Shown here: positions 32,996 to 41,223 of the stretch, piece by piece | How the letters are laid out: each line of letters opens with the position of its first letter | Numbering within the stretch: the first letter of the stretch is position 1 | Source of the DNA: Bacillus_AD sp047238185 | GTDB lineage: Bacteria > Bacillota > Bacilli > Bacillales > DSM-1321 | Direction of reading: 5' to 3' | Assembly: GCF_047238185.1 (NCBI RefSeq) | Contig: NZ_JBDFMI010000002.1 | Coordinates: 1 to 64,000 of the forward strand | DNA length: 64,000 nt | Notes under the pieces: model-generated | Told to the model about the DNA's origin: nothing | Databases searched by the model: none | The model's input: the letters and a program-made list of their open reading frames with translations, nothing else | Made by a program: the position numbers and the translations under genes

Positions 32996-33115
32996 TTGTA
33001 TTCTTAATGATTTCTTGTTAAACTATCATTAATCAAATACTTAAAAACCCCCGCCTGTTCTATCTATTCTTTCAGGGCCTAATCTGATAGAGAATAAATA
33101 GTTGGTGGGTTTTTT
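32996..33115 (+). ncRNA. Candidate antisense RNA to rep leader
   Basis: On the plus strand TTGTAT (32996-33001), 17 bp, TAAACT (33019-33024), then about 80 nt ending in a hairpin whose arms are ACCCCCGCC and GGTGGGT followed by TTTTTT. The same hairpin on the minus strand lies in the rep leader and also ends in a T run (GGCGGGGGTTTTT). This bidirectional hairpin is typical of attenuation with a counter-transcript, as in Gram-positive theta plasmids. Promoter call is by eye. Confidence 0.45.
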
Positions 33116-33171
33116 ATTTATATTCATGATAGCACATGTAGCAGGAATTTTGACATTATTCTTTTATCAAA

Positions 33172-33612
33172 TTAGTAGTCGCTGAGAGTAGTGCCATCTA
33201 GTTTTAATTTAGATTTTCCTTGCGAATCTTCTTGAGTAGGTGCTGGTTCATTATTTTTTTGTTCTGAAACTATTATATCCTGTTTTTGTTCTTCTTCTAT
33301 TTTTTCTTTCACTATCCCATTGTCCATATCACTTGATTGATTGGTTGAGTTAGCTGTTGCTACTGTTTCCATTTGATGTGGAACTGTAGGAGATCCCGAA
33401 GAGTTAAATGTAACAATTTCTAAATACATTTTTCTTCTAACTTCATGATCCTCAACATCGGTATATCCATAACGGTCTATGGAATGTTCTATTAAAGACA
33501 AAATTGATTGAGTCGCATTTGACTGAGCAGCCAGCCAATTTTTTATTTTTTCTTTTTGGGAATCTTTTCTGTTTTTGTAGTTGATATTAATCACTTCGCT
33601 TGCTTTTGCCAT
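33172..33612 (-). CDS. parR: ParR-like partition adaptor, 146 aa
   Basis: Downstream of parM on the same strand. N-terminal INYKNRKDSQKEKIKNWL, then a helical ATQSILSLIEHSIDRYGYTD segment fit the ribbon-helix-helix DNA-binding fold of ParR proteins; the C-terminal half is an acidic, disordered tail (ParM contact in known systems). AAGGAGG precedes the ATG. The family is very diverged, so the call leans on gene order. Confidence 0.75.
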   Translation of the reverse strand: MAKASEVININYKNRKDSQKEKIKNWLAAQSNATQSILSLIEHSIDRYGYTDVEDHEVRRKMYLEIVTFNSSGSPTVPHQMETVATANSTNQSSDMDNGIVKEKIEEEQKQDIIVSEQKNNEPAPTQEDSQGKSKLKLDGTTLSDY

Positions 33613-33634
33613 AAGTTATTCCTCCTTAACAAAA

Positions 33635-33666
33635 GAAATAGGGAAACAATGTTTCCCTATTTTATT
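33635..33666. terminator. Hairpin between parM and parR
   Basis: AAATAGGGAAAC/GTTTCCCTATTT with a 3-nt loop and T-rich flanks on both sides. It lies between the two partition genes and could lower parR relative to parM by partial termination. Confidence 0.65.
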
Positions 33667-33675
33667 TTATATTGC

Positions 33676-34875
33676 TTAATTACTTTCTATTTTTTCGTTA
33701 TCAAATAATGCTTTTGCAAGTAATAAAGTACCTTTAGCATTGAGATCAGTTGCGTATTTTTCTGGTATCCAAACTACTTCGCCCATAACCTCTTCTGCAA
33801 ATTTTAAAAGTTCATCTTTAAGTAAGTTTTTAAAGACGATTGAACCACCACCATGTACAAAGAAGAAATCGGCCCCGGAAGATGTGTTTAATCTGAAAGC
33901 TTTTTTTACGTTGTCTACTATTTTGTTAGTTTGAATGTGTTTGGCTTTTTCTAGTTGTTTTTTGGCTACTACGGCTTTCTTATTATTACTTTTAAGTTGT
34001 TCCATAAAATGCTGTCTTGTCAATTCACTTGCATTTCCACCTAATAACTCGTTATAAAGAGAAATAGCATGTTCAGTAGCGTGACCAACTCCTACTTTAA
34101 GACCTGAGCTACCATTTGGTACTGGATTAAATCCTCTAGTTACTATTAACTCACTAGTCCCATCCCCAATATCAATATGTAGAGCATAGGCATCTTTAAA
34201 ATCTTCTGGCGTCATTTTTTTATCATAGTCGTTGTTGTATTCATCAAGAATATCTTTAGGACTATTCCGGAATGCCAACATAGCTGTTTTCCCTTCTTCC
34301 GTTACCTTGCAATCTTCCACCTTAATTTGAACAGTTACTTGTTGAGTAGCAATATAAAGAATAACTGTATGTGCAATAGACTCTCCATTATCATTCTTGT
34401 TCAAGAAGCGATTCTGTAAGAAATCAGCAGGGCCTGCTTCATATTCACTTGACGGTATCGCAGTGCCTAATGAAATAGATTTTTCAAGGTTTGTAGGTAA
34501 AACCTTTTCATTTTCATATGCTTCCTCAACTGCCTGAGCAGCAACTAATCCTAAAGTCATAATGACTGGAATATCATGCTTAGATTTACCACCTAATAAA
34601 ACATCCATATTGTTTATGTTTTCAGGGTTTGATAAAGCCTTTTTACCAATGAAATACAACCCATCTTCCTTAATAGCAGCGCTTGATATATGTATAGCTA
34701 AGTTGTCGTATAGGTTGGCCATGATTTGTTCAACTCGAAGATCATTGCCAGAAGGTTTTTGTAAAAGTGGACTAACAACACTTGGTTGTTTAACAAGAAC
34801 TATATTTTCTTTTTCATCAAAATAAGCTAATTCCGTTTTTGCATTCCCAATGTCAGATCCGATTAATTTTCCCAT
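33676..34875 (-). CDS. parM: ParM/StbA-like actin ATPase for plasmid segregation, 399 aa
   Basis: Forms filaments that push plasmid copies apart. Actin-fold signatures: phosphate 1 GSDIGNAKTE (residues 6-15), phosphate 2 HIDIGDGTSELIV (about 231), adenosine loop VHGGGSIVFKN (about 338). The length is slightly above R1 ParM and matches Firmicutes Alp-type proteins. It is followed by parR. The dyad promoter at 34916 drives it, linking partition to the plasmid-wide operator set. Confidence 0.92.
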   Translation of the reverse strand: MGKLIGSDIGNAKTELAYFDEKENIVLVKQPSVVSPLLQKPSGNDLRVEQIMANLYDNLAIHISSAAIKEDGLYFIGKKALSNPENINNMDVLLGGKSKHDIPVIMTLGLVAAQAVEEAYENEKVLPTNLEKSISLGTAIPSSEYEAGPADFLQNRFLNKNDNGESIAHTVILYIATQQVTVQIKVEDCKVTEEGKTAMLAFRNSPKDILDEYNNDYDKKMTPEDFKDAYALHIDIGDGTSELIVTRGFNPVPNGSSGLKVGVGHATEHAISLYNELLGGNASELTRQHFMEQLKSNNKKAVVAKKQLEKAKHIQTNKIVDNVKKAFRLNTSSGADFFFVHGGGSIVFKNLLKDELLKFAEEVMGEVVWIPEKYATDLNAKGTLLLAKALFDNEKIESN

Positions 34876-34915
34876 TTATTTCACCTCAAAAGTTTTTTAA
34901 TTACTTGTTATTTTT

Positions 34916-34946
34916 ATTATACACAAATTTGTTTTAAAAAACAACA
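34916..34946 (-). promoter_or_regulatory. parM promoter with TGTTTT-TT-AAAACA dyad
   Basis: On the minus strand TTGTTTTTTAAAACAAA contains the perfect dyad; TTGTTT to TATAAT (complement of 34916-34921) is exactly 17 bp. The start point would lie about 35 bp before the parM ATG. Confidence 0.75.
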
Positions 34947-34959
34947 AATAAAATAGTTA

Positions 34960-35230
34960 TTTTGTATTTTTTAAATATTACATTTCGACAAATGACTATA
35001 TAAATATAAAAATTATATTTTTTTTATATTTTATTTATATCAATATCGTAGCTAAATGTCGATTGTTTCAATTAAATTAGTAGAAAGTATGAAAAATATT
35101 GTTATTTTGTATGTATATTCTATTAAATTAATGGTTATTAAATATTTATATAATATGGTAGAAATAAATTCTTTTATTAGAAATAAAATCCATATTTTCT
35201 ATTCCTTAGTGCTATAATATTTTAAAAATA
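34960..35230. other. Very AT-rich region between parM and 35251, possible parC
   Basis: No ORF. Very AT-rich, with imperfect repeats of ATTTCGACAAATG (about 34982) and AAATGTCGAT (about 35054) and runs of TTTATATT. Position directly upstream of parM suits a parC centromere bound by ParR; the repeats are too weak to be sure. Confidence 0.35.
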
Positions 35231-35250
35231 GAATTGGAGAGTGGTCAATT

Positions 35251-35862
35251 TTGCATAATCAAGACACAACAAAAGATGACTTTTTAGAAGCGATATTTGA
35301 AGTTCTAAAGCGTTTAATGAAATACTATGAAAGAAATAAAGAAGAACAAGCGAAGGTTTTAAAAGTAGGGGAAATGGCCAATCAAAACATAGAAAAGCAG
35401 CCAGATGAAAAGATCAAAAATTTCAAAGAAGCAATGGGAGAAATATTAAAAAGTGATGTGCCGGAAGAAGTAAAAAATATAGCAAAGACATTTCATGATA
35501 ATCCAGTTGAATCAATGGCAATGTTAAGCCATATAGTAAATGAAAATGTATTAGAAAAGGCGAATGAATTAAAACAACTAACAAAAGAATCAAGCGATAT
35601 AATCTCAGCGATAAAGCTTGGTGTTAATATGAGTAATCCAAATGCACTGGATCAACTCAGTGAATTGAATAATTTAGAAAACAGGGAAAAACAGAAGCAA
35701 TACACAGCAAACAAAGTAATTGAGGAATTGACTACAAATAAATTGAAAAATGATATTGAAAGTCAGCTTCAATCTAAGGAACAAGTAACTTCTAAAAACG
35801 AAAATGAAAAGGAAACAGAAAATACTTCTGAGAATGAACCTGAGCAAGATATGGAAAGATAA
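35251..35862 (+). CDS. Acidic coiled-coil protein, 203 aa
   Basis: TTG start after GGAGAG. Almost wholly helical and charged, with a C-terminal acidic tail (KNENEKETENTSENEPEQDM). Not recognised. It sits between the partition genes and the mobilisation genes and may be an accessory DNA-transfer or segregation factor. Ends in a strong bidirectional terminator. Confidence 0.66.
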   Translation: MHNQDTTKDDFLEAIFEVLKRLMKYYERNKEEQAKVLKVGEMANQNIEKQPDEKIKNFKEAMGEILKSDVPEEVKNIAKTFHDNPVESMAMLSHIVNENVLEKANELKQLTKESSDIISAIKLGVNMSNPNALDQLSELNNLENREKQKQYTANKVIEELTTNKLKNDIESQLQSKEQVTSKNENEKETENTSENEPEQDMER

Positions 35863-35905
35863 AAAATGATGCCGATTGAATTTTAGTCGGCATCATTTTT
35901 TTGTT
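35862..35905. terminator. Bidirectional terminator
   Basis: AAAAAATGATGCCGA/TCGGCATCATTTTTTT, 15-bp stem flanked by A and T runs; serves the convergent genes 35251 and 35883. Confidence 0.88.
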
Positions 35906-36167
35906 TGTCTTTGAATTTTTTAGGCTTATTAGCCGTTACAAAAGGACTAAACATTTTGAACAATTCTTCTCGATCTGCAATTGTTAGATTATCAAGATTG
36001 AAATATTTCTCAGCAAGTGCACCAGTTTCGATCAAACGCCTGGCTCGTTCTTTTCTATAAGTAGATTGAGTTTGATATTTCACTTGTTGCTGCAATTGGT
36101 GTTTTTGACTTTTGAGCTTTGTTATTTTTTTTTCAATAGAATCCATATTGTCGAACTCATGATTCAT
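35883..36167 (-). CDS. MobC/TraD-like mobilisation accessory protein, 94 aa
   Basis: An N-terminal coiled coil (IEKKITKLKSQKHQLQQQV) is followed by RKERARRLIETGALAEKYF, matching the KxRTRRLIxxGALVE signature of small TraD/MobC-type proteins that accompany MobA/MobL relaxases. It is encoded divergently from the relaxase with the candidate oriT between. Probable relaxosome component. Confidence 0.7.
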   Translation of the reverse strand: MNHEFDNMDSIEKKITKLKSQKHQLQQQVKYQTQSTYRKERARRLIETGALAEKYFNLDNLTIADREELFKMFSPFVTANKPKKFKDKQKNDAD

Positions 36168-36195
36168 TTCATCAGTCCCTTTTACATAAAAACCA

Positions 36196-36366
36196 TTATT
36201 TAAAATGTTTGATCAAGAAATATATACATACTCCCAGACCAATAAAAAAAAGAAGATAGGGTAAAAAATAATAATCAGAATCAACATGAACTTGAACTTG
36301 TAGACGCTGAGTTTGCTTTTGTTCTTTTGTCGGATTACGATTTTTTTCGATTGGTTTTCCTGACAA
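36196..36366 (-). CDS. Small single-pass membrane protein, 56 aa
   Basis: TTG start after GGCGGGAA. Polar N-terminal half rich in Gln/Lys (NPTKEQKQTQRLQVQVHV) and one C-terminal membrane helix (FLPYLLFFIGLGVCIYFLI). It lies in the mobilisation accessory cluster. Unknown; could anchor a relaxosome component to the membrane. Confidence 0.5.
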   Translation of the reverse strand: MSGKPIEKNRNPTKEQKQTQRLQVQVHVDSDYYFLPYLLFFIGLGVCIYFLIKHFK

Positions 36367-36417
36367 GATATTCCCGCCTTTAGAATTATTGTTTTTTAAG
36401 TATTAAAAACAATTACA

Positions 36418-36642
36418 TTATGAACTCAATGGAGTTTTATTTTTAATTCGTATTATTGCTTCATCTGTCAATTCTTCGATAACTGATAGAAGTATTTGTT
36501 CATCCGTACAATTCCATGAAGTTATTATTTTTTTTCCGATTGAAAGTTGTAAATTTTGTTCCATTTGTTTCTTTTTTTCAAGAAGTTGTTTTATTTGTTC
36601 TTCGATCTCATTTATTTTTTGTTGATTATTTTTTCTTGCCAT
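36418..36642 (-). CDS. Small coiled-coil mobilisation-region protein, 74 aa
   Basis: AAAGGAGG before the ATG. N-terminal coiled coil (INEIEEQIKQLLEKKKQMEQ) followed by a short helical domain (TDEQILLSVIEELTDEAIIRIKN). Divergent from the relaxase and next to the oriT candidate, which suggests an accessory DNA-nicking protein, but no clear family match. Confidence 0.62.
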   Translation of the reverse strand: MARKNNQQKINEIEEQIKQLLEKKKQMEQNLQLSIGKKIITSWNCTDEQILLSVIEELTDEAIIRIKNKTPLSS

Positions 36643-36699
36643 ATAAATCCTCCTTTTTATAAATTATACATATTGAGGAAAGAATTAACAAGTAGTATA

Positions 36700-36812
36700 A
36701 TAGTATCAGGAGTGGAACGAGTGCCCATTTATGCACCCTGAAAGTGTGCTAATGGGTTCTCGCACATGCTCGAATAAATAATGCTACGCATTAGACCCGC
36801 AGGGGCTTTTAA
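36700..36812 (+). other. Candidate oriT
   Basis: Intergenic region between divergent mobilisation genes and directly upstream of the relaxase. It holds GAACGAG-TGCC, GGGTTCTCGCACATGCTCG, and a small hairpin TAATGC-TAC-GCATTA (36779-36793) followed by GACCCGCAGGGGC. Stem followed by a GC-rich nick-like stretch is the usual oriT layout of MobA/MobQ relaxases. A nick site cannot be assigned from sequence alone. Confidence 0.55.
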
Positions 36813-36831
36813 AAATAAGGAGGATCAATAC

Positions 36832-38910
36832 ATGAGTTTGTATTATATGCATGCACAGTACGTTTCAAAAAAAACTCAGTCTGCAGTTGCAAAAGCAGCT
36901 TATGTTAGTAATGATTCCTTATATTCCGAAAGGGATGATTCTTTAAAGCGTTATAAGGTAAGAACCGTACCGCCAGAATCGTTTATTATTGCTCCTACAC
37001 ATGCTCCTGAATGGGTTTATGATCGGGAAAGATTATGGAATGAAGTTGAGAAAGTCGAGAAACAATTTAATGCACAAGTATTAAGAGAGGTGGTAATTGC
37101 TTTACCAGTTGAAATGGACTGGGAAATGCAACGTGATTTAGTTAGAGAGTATGTACAAGAGAATTTTGTTGAAATGGGTATGGTTGCAGACGTAAATATA
37201 CATAGAGATAAGGACCATAATCCTCACGCACATATTCTGCTTACATTACGTCCTTTCAACGAAGATGGTACATGGTGGAAAACCAAAAGTAAGAAAGTAT
37301 ATCTTACTGATGAAAAAGGGAAAGCGTTATTAAACGATCAGGGGAAACAGAAGACAAAAAATATAGATTTAACTGGTTGGAATAGTAAAGAAAACTTATC
37401 TAGATGGAGAAAGAATTTATCCATTAAGATAAATGAATTTTATATAAGAAAAGGTATTGATGCATCGGTTTCACATAAGACATATGCAGAACAAGGACTA
37501 GATATTCAACCTAAACAAAGATTATCTAGAAGTGAATATTATGTTGAAAAGCAAGCAGAATTGGAAGCAAAAAAGGAAGGTAAAGAATATCATCCAGTAA
37601 CCTACTTTGGTAGAGTTAATCGTGAAATTGAGCTTGCTAATAATGAAATTAAAAAGCTGGAAAAGGAAATTGCACAGTTAGAGAAAATCAGTGTTGATCT
37701 AAACCATGAAAAAGTAGAACAATTTGATAAAATTCGTCAAAACATTAAGTTTTCAAAAGAACAATTTAGTGCAATTCAATTTGTAGAAACTAGAGGAAAA
37801 GTTGATTATGTTGACTTCCAAACGACTAAAAAAGTTTATGACAGCTTAAATTTTTGGAAACGGAAATTAGATAAAACTTATAGAGCCTTACAACGTGAAG
37901 AAAAAGCGTTAAATGTCGTAAATGACTATAGACAAAAATCATCCGAAAATATTGTTAGGTATGGTTTTGTTAATGAGAATTTTGATGAACGATTTACTGG
38001 AAAATTATCTGTTGTAAAGGATGGATATACAGATCTTACAAAACAAGTTTCACAATTCAAAGATGCATTAGAAAAATCTATCATTGCTCATGAAATTCAA
38101 ACTGATATTTTAAAACAAGAATTTGTATTTTTATATCCTCAATATGAAAATATCACGAATATAAAATCAGATGAACTCCTGGACATTATGAATGAACACG
38201 TCCAATTATTTAAAAATGAAAGGAAAGTGCTGCAAGAGATTGATGTGTTATCAGCTTATCCTGATTTTGTCACTCAAGAAGAGCAAGATTTTAGAAAAGA
38301 CATTTGTTCTTTAATTGAATCATATAAAACTCATTCTGCAGTGCATTTTAAAATCCCTAAATTATTAAATGAACAAGAACGAGACTATCTGAATTTGGTT
38401 AAACTGAATAAAGATATTCTTTCGGAGAAAGTCGAAAAGCAAGAAGAAGTCTACAATAAAGCAATTAGTTATTTAATCACAAAAGGCGAAAATCAGCATA
38501 ATGAGAAACAGTATGAAGAGGTTAAAAACAAGGTCTTAAACTCATTGATTTCACTGTATGGAATTGAGCAAAGAAGCATATTAGAGCAATTGCCAGACCG
38601 GATCAAAGTGAAATTATTAGAAAAGTTTATTGAGGACAAAGAAGTTGACTCATTGCATGCGGATTTAAGTGAAATAGATTGGAAGTTGAGAGAAAAACGC
38701 CAGGACAGAGAATTTGAAGGAAAAATGAACAAAGAATTCAATTTTGCTCAACAATCGAGTGTGAAAGGTTCTGCAGGTGGTTTATTGTCGGATCTTATCG
38801 ACCAAGCAAAAGAGAATGAAAATAAATATGATGATTTAGAAAAGAAACGAAAAAGGGCTAAAAATAAAGGCAAGGGAGGTACTTATTCTAAAGGAGAATT
38901 ATTGAGGTAA
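36832..38910 (+). CDS. MobA/MobL-type relaxase (MobQ class), 692 aa
   Basis: Nicks oriT and leads the transferred strand. The N-terminus YYMHAQYVSKKTQSAVAKAA with catalytic tyrosine candidates, and the histidine triad motif HRDKDHNPHAH (residues 124-134), are typical of MobQ relaxases. The last 400 residues are mainly coiled coil without a helicase or primase domain. I start at 36832, after AAGGAGG; the frame opens earlier at 36781, but that ATG lies inside the oriT hairpin. The coupling protein gene follows 12 bp later. Confidence 0.9.
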   Translation: MSLYYMHAQYVSKKTQSAVAKAAYVSNDSLYSERDDSLKRYKVRTVPPESFIIAPTHAPEWVYDRERLWNEVEKVEKQFNAQVLREVVIALPVEMDWEMQRDLVREYVQENFVEMGMVADVNIHRDKDHNPHAHILLTLRPFNEDGTWWKTKSKKVYLTDEKGKALLNDQGKQKTKNIDLTGWNSKENLSRWRKNLSIKINEFYIRKGIDASVSHKTYAEQGLDIQPKQRLSRSEYYVEKQAELEAKKEGKEYHPVTYFGRVNREIELANNEIKKLEKEIAQLEKISVDLNHEKVEQFDKIRQNIKFSKEQFSAIQFVETRGKVDYVDFQTTKKVYDSLNFWKRKLDKTYRALQREEKALNVVNDYRQKSSENIVRYGFVNENFDERFTGKLSVVKDGYTDLTKQVSQFKDALEKSIIAHEIQTDILKQEFVFLYPQYENITNIKSDELLDIMNEHVQLFKNERKVLQEIDVLSAYPDFVTQEEQDFRKDICSLIESYKTHSAVHFKIPKLLNEQERDYLNLVKLNKDILSEKVEKQEEVYNKAISYLITKGENQHNEKQYEEVKNKVLNSLISLYGIEQRSILEQLPDRIKVKLLEKFIEDKEVDSLHADLSEIDWKLREKRQDREFEGKMNKEFNFAQQSSVKGSAGGLLSDLIDQAKENENKYDDLEKKRKRAKNKGKGGTYSKGELLR

Positions 38911-38922
38911 AGGGGTGTTATT

Positions 38923-41193
38923 GTGCAATCTAAAAAGAAAAAAAAGAATAAATTAGTAGATACTTTAATTGTATTGTTAGTGAGTATTGTACTTGCTTAT
39001 GCGGCAGCCGGAGCATTACGGGCCTTGTTCCTAAAACAAAATCTCACTAAAACCGAAATGGATTTTCAAGGTACAATCCAATATCTTATTAATGGAGACT
39101 TGCAAGTTCAAGGATTGACTATTGCTGTTTTTATTGGTGCGTTTGTCCTATTGGTAAAAGGGACAGGAAACAAAAATAAGGGCTATGAAGATGCTAGTGA
39201 TCATGGGGCGCATGGGAACGCTGTATTTAGTGATCTGCCAACTCTGAGAGAGCAAAAGTATGTAGCTGATAAGAAAGATAGTAATTTCAGTTCTAAAAAC
39301 TATATCAAGACACTTGAAGCCAGCGAGGGCATTATTTTAGGCAGAGAAGGAAAAGAATTATTAATCATTCCACCAGATTCAGCACTGGATAATAGAAACG
39401 TTTGTGTTGTTGGTTCATCGGGATCGGCCAAAGGCCAATCATTTGTAATTCCGAATATTATTAATCACAAAAACGATACAATTATTGTTACTGATCCTAA
39501 AGGTGAATTGTTTAATCTTACTGCAGATATAAAAAGGGATCAAGGATATAAGGTTTTTCAAATAGATTTTCTTAATTTAAAAGGAGACCGATATAATCCT
39601 TTAGATTATGTTAATAACGATATTCAGGCTACAAAAATTGCACAGACAATTTCTCTGAACTCTGGGAAGGATGTTAAGCAAGATTTTTTCTTTAACACTG
39701 CAAAAGATTTACTTACGGGTTTAATTATTTATGCTAAGTCGATAAAACCAAATGCCAATATCTCTAAGGACGTAAAAGGTTTGTTCAATGAAGTATCCAG
39801 TGATGAAAGATTTTTGAAGGATCTATGTATTGAAATTGGCGATGAACATCCTGCGTATCAATATTTGAAAGATGCATCGGTATCTACTGGTAATACAAGA
39901 ACATCCATTCTTTCTTCTTTTGCACAGCAGACAAGTGTATTTTCTCTATCAGATGTACAAAAGCTTACTGCGACAAGTGATTTTAATTTTCATGAATTCC
40001 AAGAGCAGAAATCTATACTATATGTTAAAGTCCCTGTTAAAGATAATCCAGTTCCAGCCTTAACAGCAACATTTTTTGACCAATTAATTTCTGTCTTATA
40101 TCAAATTGGTGACGAAAATGGATCGGTTCTTAAAATTCCTACCGTATTTTTGTTAGATGAATTTGCAAACTTAGGTAAGCTAAATGGCTATGATAATACT
40201 CTTTCTACATGTAGGGGTTATCAGTTGAGCATGATGACTATAATTCAAGATTTAGCTCAACTAGAACAAGTCTATTCAAAAGAGCTTTCTAGAACTATTA
40301 TGAATAACCATGATTCACATTTATTTCTTCGTACAAAAGACACTGAGACAGCCAAATACTTTGAAGCATTGGCCGGAAATACAACTATTAGATATAAGAC
40401 CTCTGGTACTTCTAATTCGGGTGGAATGTTTAGTGCGAAAAGTTCTGCTTCTAGGAGTACAAATGAAACTTTAATCAAGAAGCCGTTAGTGTCACAAGAC
40501 GAATTATTAAAGATGCCGGCCGAGAAATGTATTGTCTTTATGACTGGAAATGTTCTGATGCTGGATAAAGCGTATCAATCGCTTTTATATAGAGAATTCC
40601 TTACAAAAGAGACTGTTCAAAATGGAAGGAAGAAATTCGTTTACTGTTACCCAGAAAATCGCGAAAAATTCATACAACATTTTAATCTTAAACCACTAAT
40701 GGTTGAACTTTCTGAAAAACCAGTTAAAAACCCTGTGCCTATCCCTGTTCCAGTAACAAGTGATGGTCAAAATGGACAAATTTCTGTTACTGCGACTCAA
40801 ACTCATAAGGAGGATAAAGACAAGGCGATTAATGATTTAATTAGTAATTTCATTGAAACTATAGAGAAAAAAGAAAAGATAAAGTCACCTATCAAAATAC
40901 AAGAGGTGATAGAGAATGAAAAAGAATTAAATATAAATGAACAAGAGGTTATCCAGGATAAACAAGAGAACAATACTGAATTTGAAAGTGATCCCGAAGA
41001 GTTAGATTTATTGAGAGCTATTTCACAAGTTAAACCCAAAATAGAAAAATCAGAGAAACTGCTTATGGAGATCCAACAAGAAAAAGAAATGCTCAGTTTT
41101 CTCGATGTTAGTGAAATAAGCGAGGAAGATGAATTGCCGACTTATATTACGGAAAATTCTGATATTAACTATGAAGATGAAATGCCATTTTGA
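38923..41193 (+). CDS. VirD4/TraG-family type IV coupling protein, 756 aa
   Basis: Connects the relaxosome to the T4SS channel. Two N-terminal membrane helices (about residues 9-30 and 65-84), Walker A GSSGSAKGQSFVIPN near 164, DPKGELF, Walker B TVFLLDEFANLG near 407, and the QDLAQLEQVY segment all match VirD4. The C-terminal 190 residues are an acidic, coiled-coil extension absent from short family members. GTG start after AAAGGGG. Same operon as the relaxase. Confidence 0.93.
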   Translation: MQSKKKKKNKLVDTLIVLLVSIVLAYAAAGALRALFLKQNLTKTEMDFQGTIQYLINGDLQVQGLTIAVFIGAFVLLVKGTGNKNKGYEDASDHGAHGNAVFSDLPTLREQKYVADKKDSNFSSKNYIKTLEASEGIILGREGKELLIIPPDSALDNRNVCVVGSSGSAKGQSFVIPNIINHKNDTIIVTDPKGELFNLTADIKRDQGYKVFQIDFLNLKGDRYNPLDYVNNDIQATKIAQTISLNSGKDVKQDFFFNTAKDLLTGLIIYAKSIKPNANISKDVKGLFNEVSSDERFLKDLCIEIGDEHPAYQYLKDASVSTGNTRTSILSSFAQQTSVFSLSDVQKLTATSDFNFHEFQEQKSILYVKVPVKDNPVPALTATFFDQLISVLYQIGDENGSVLKIPTVFLLDEFANLGKLNGYDNTLSTCRGYQLSMMTIIQDLAQLEQVYSKELSRTIMNNHDSHLFLRTKDTETAKYFEALAGNTTIRYKTSGTSNSGGMFSAKSSASRSTNETLIKKPLVSQDELLKMPAEKCIVFMTGNVLMLDKAYQSLLYREFLTKETVQNGRKKFVYCYPENREKFIQHFNLKPLMVELSEKPVKNPVPIPVPVTSDGQNGQISVTATQTHKEDKDKAINDLISNFIETIEKKEKIKSPIKIQEVIENEKELNINEQEVIQDKQENNTEFESDPEELDLLRAISQVKPKIEKSEKLLMEIQQEKEMLSFLDVSEISEEDELPTYITENSDINYEDEMPF

Positions 41194-41223
41194 CAATTAT
41201 ATTTTAAATGAGGGGGTTTTTGA

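Noticed and set aside
36781..36831. Upstream start for the relaxase
   Set aside because: The ATG lies in the oriT hairpin, lacks a ribosome site, and the conserved relaxase N-terminus begins at 36832 after AAGGAGG.
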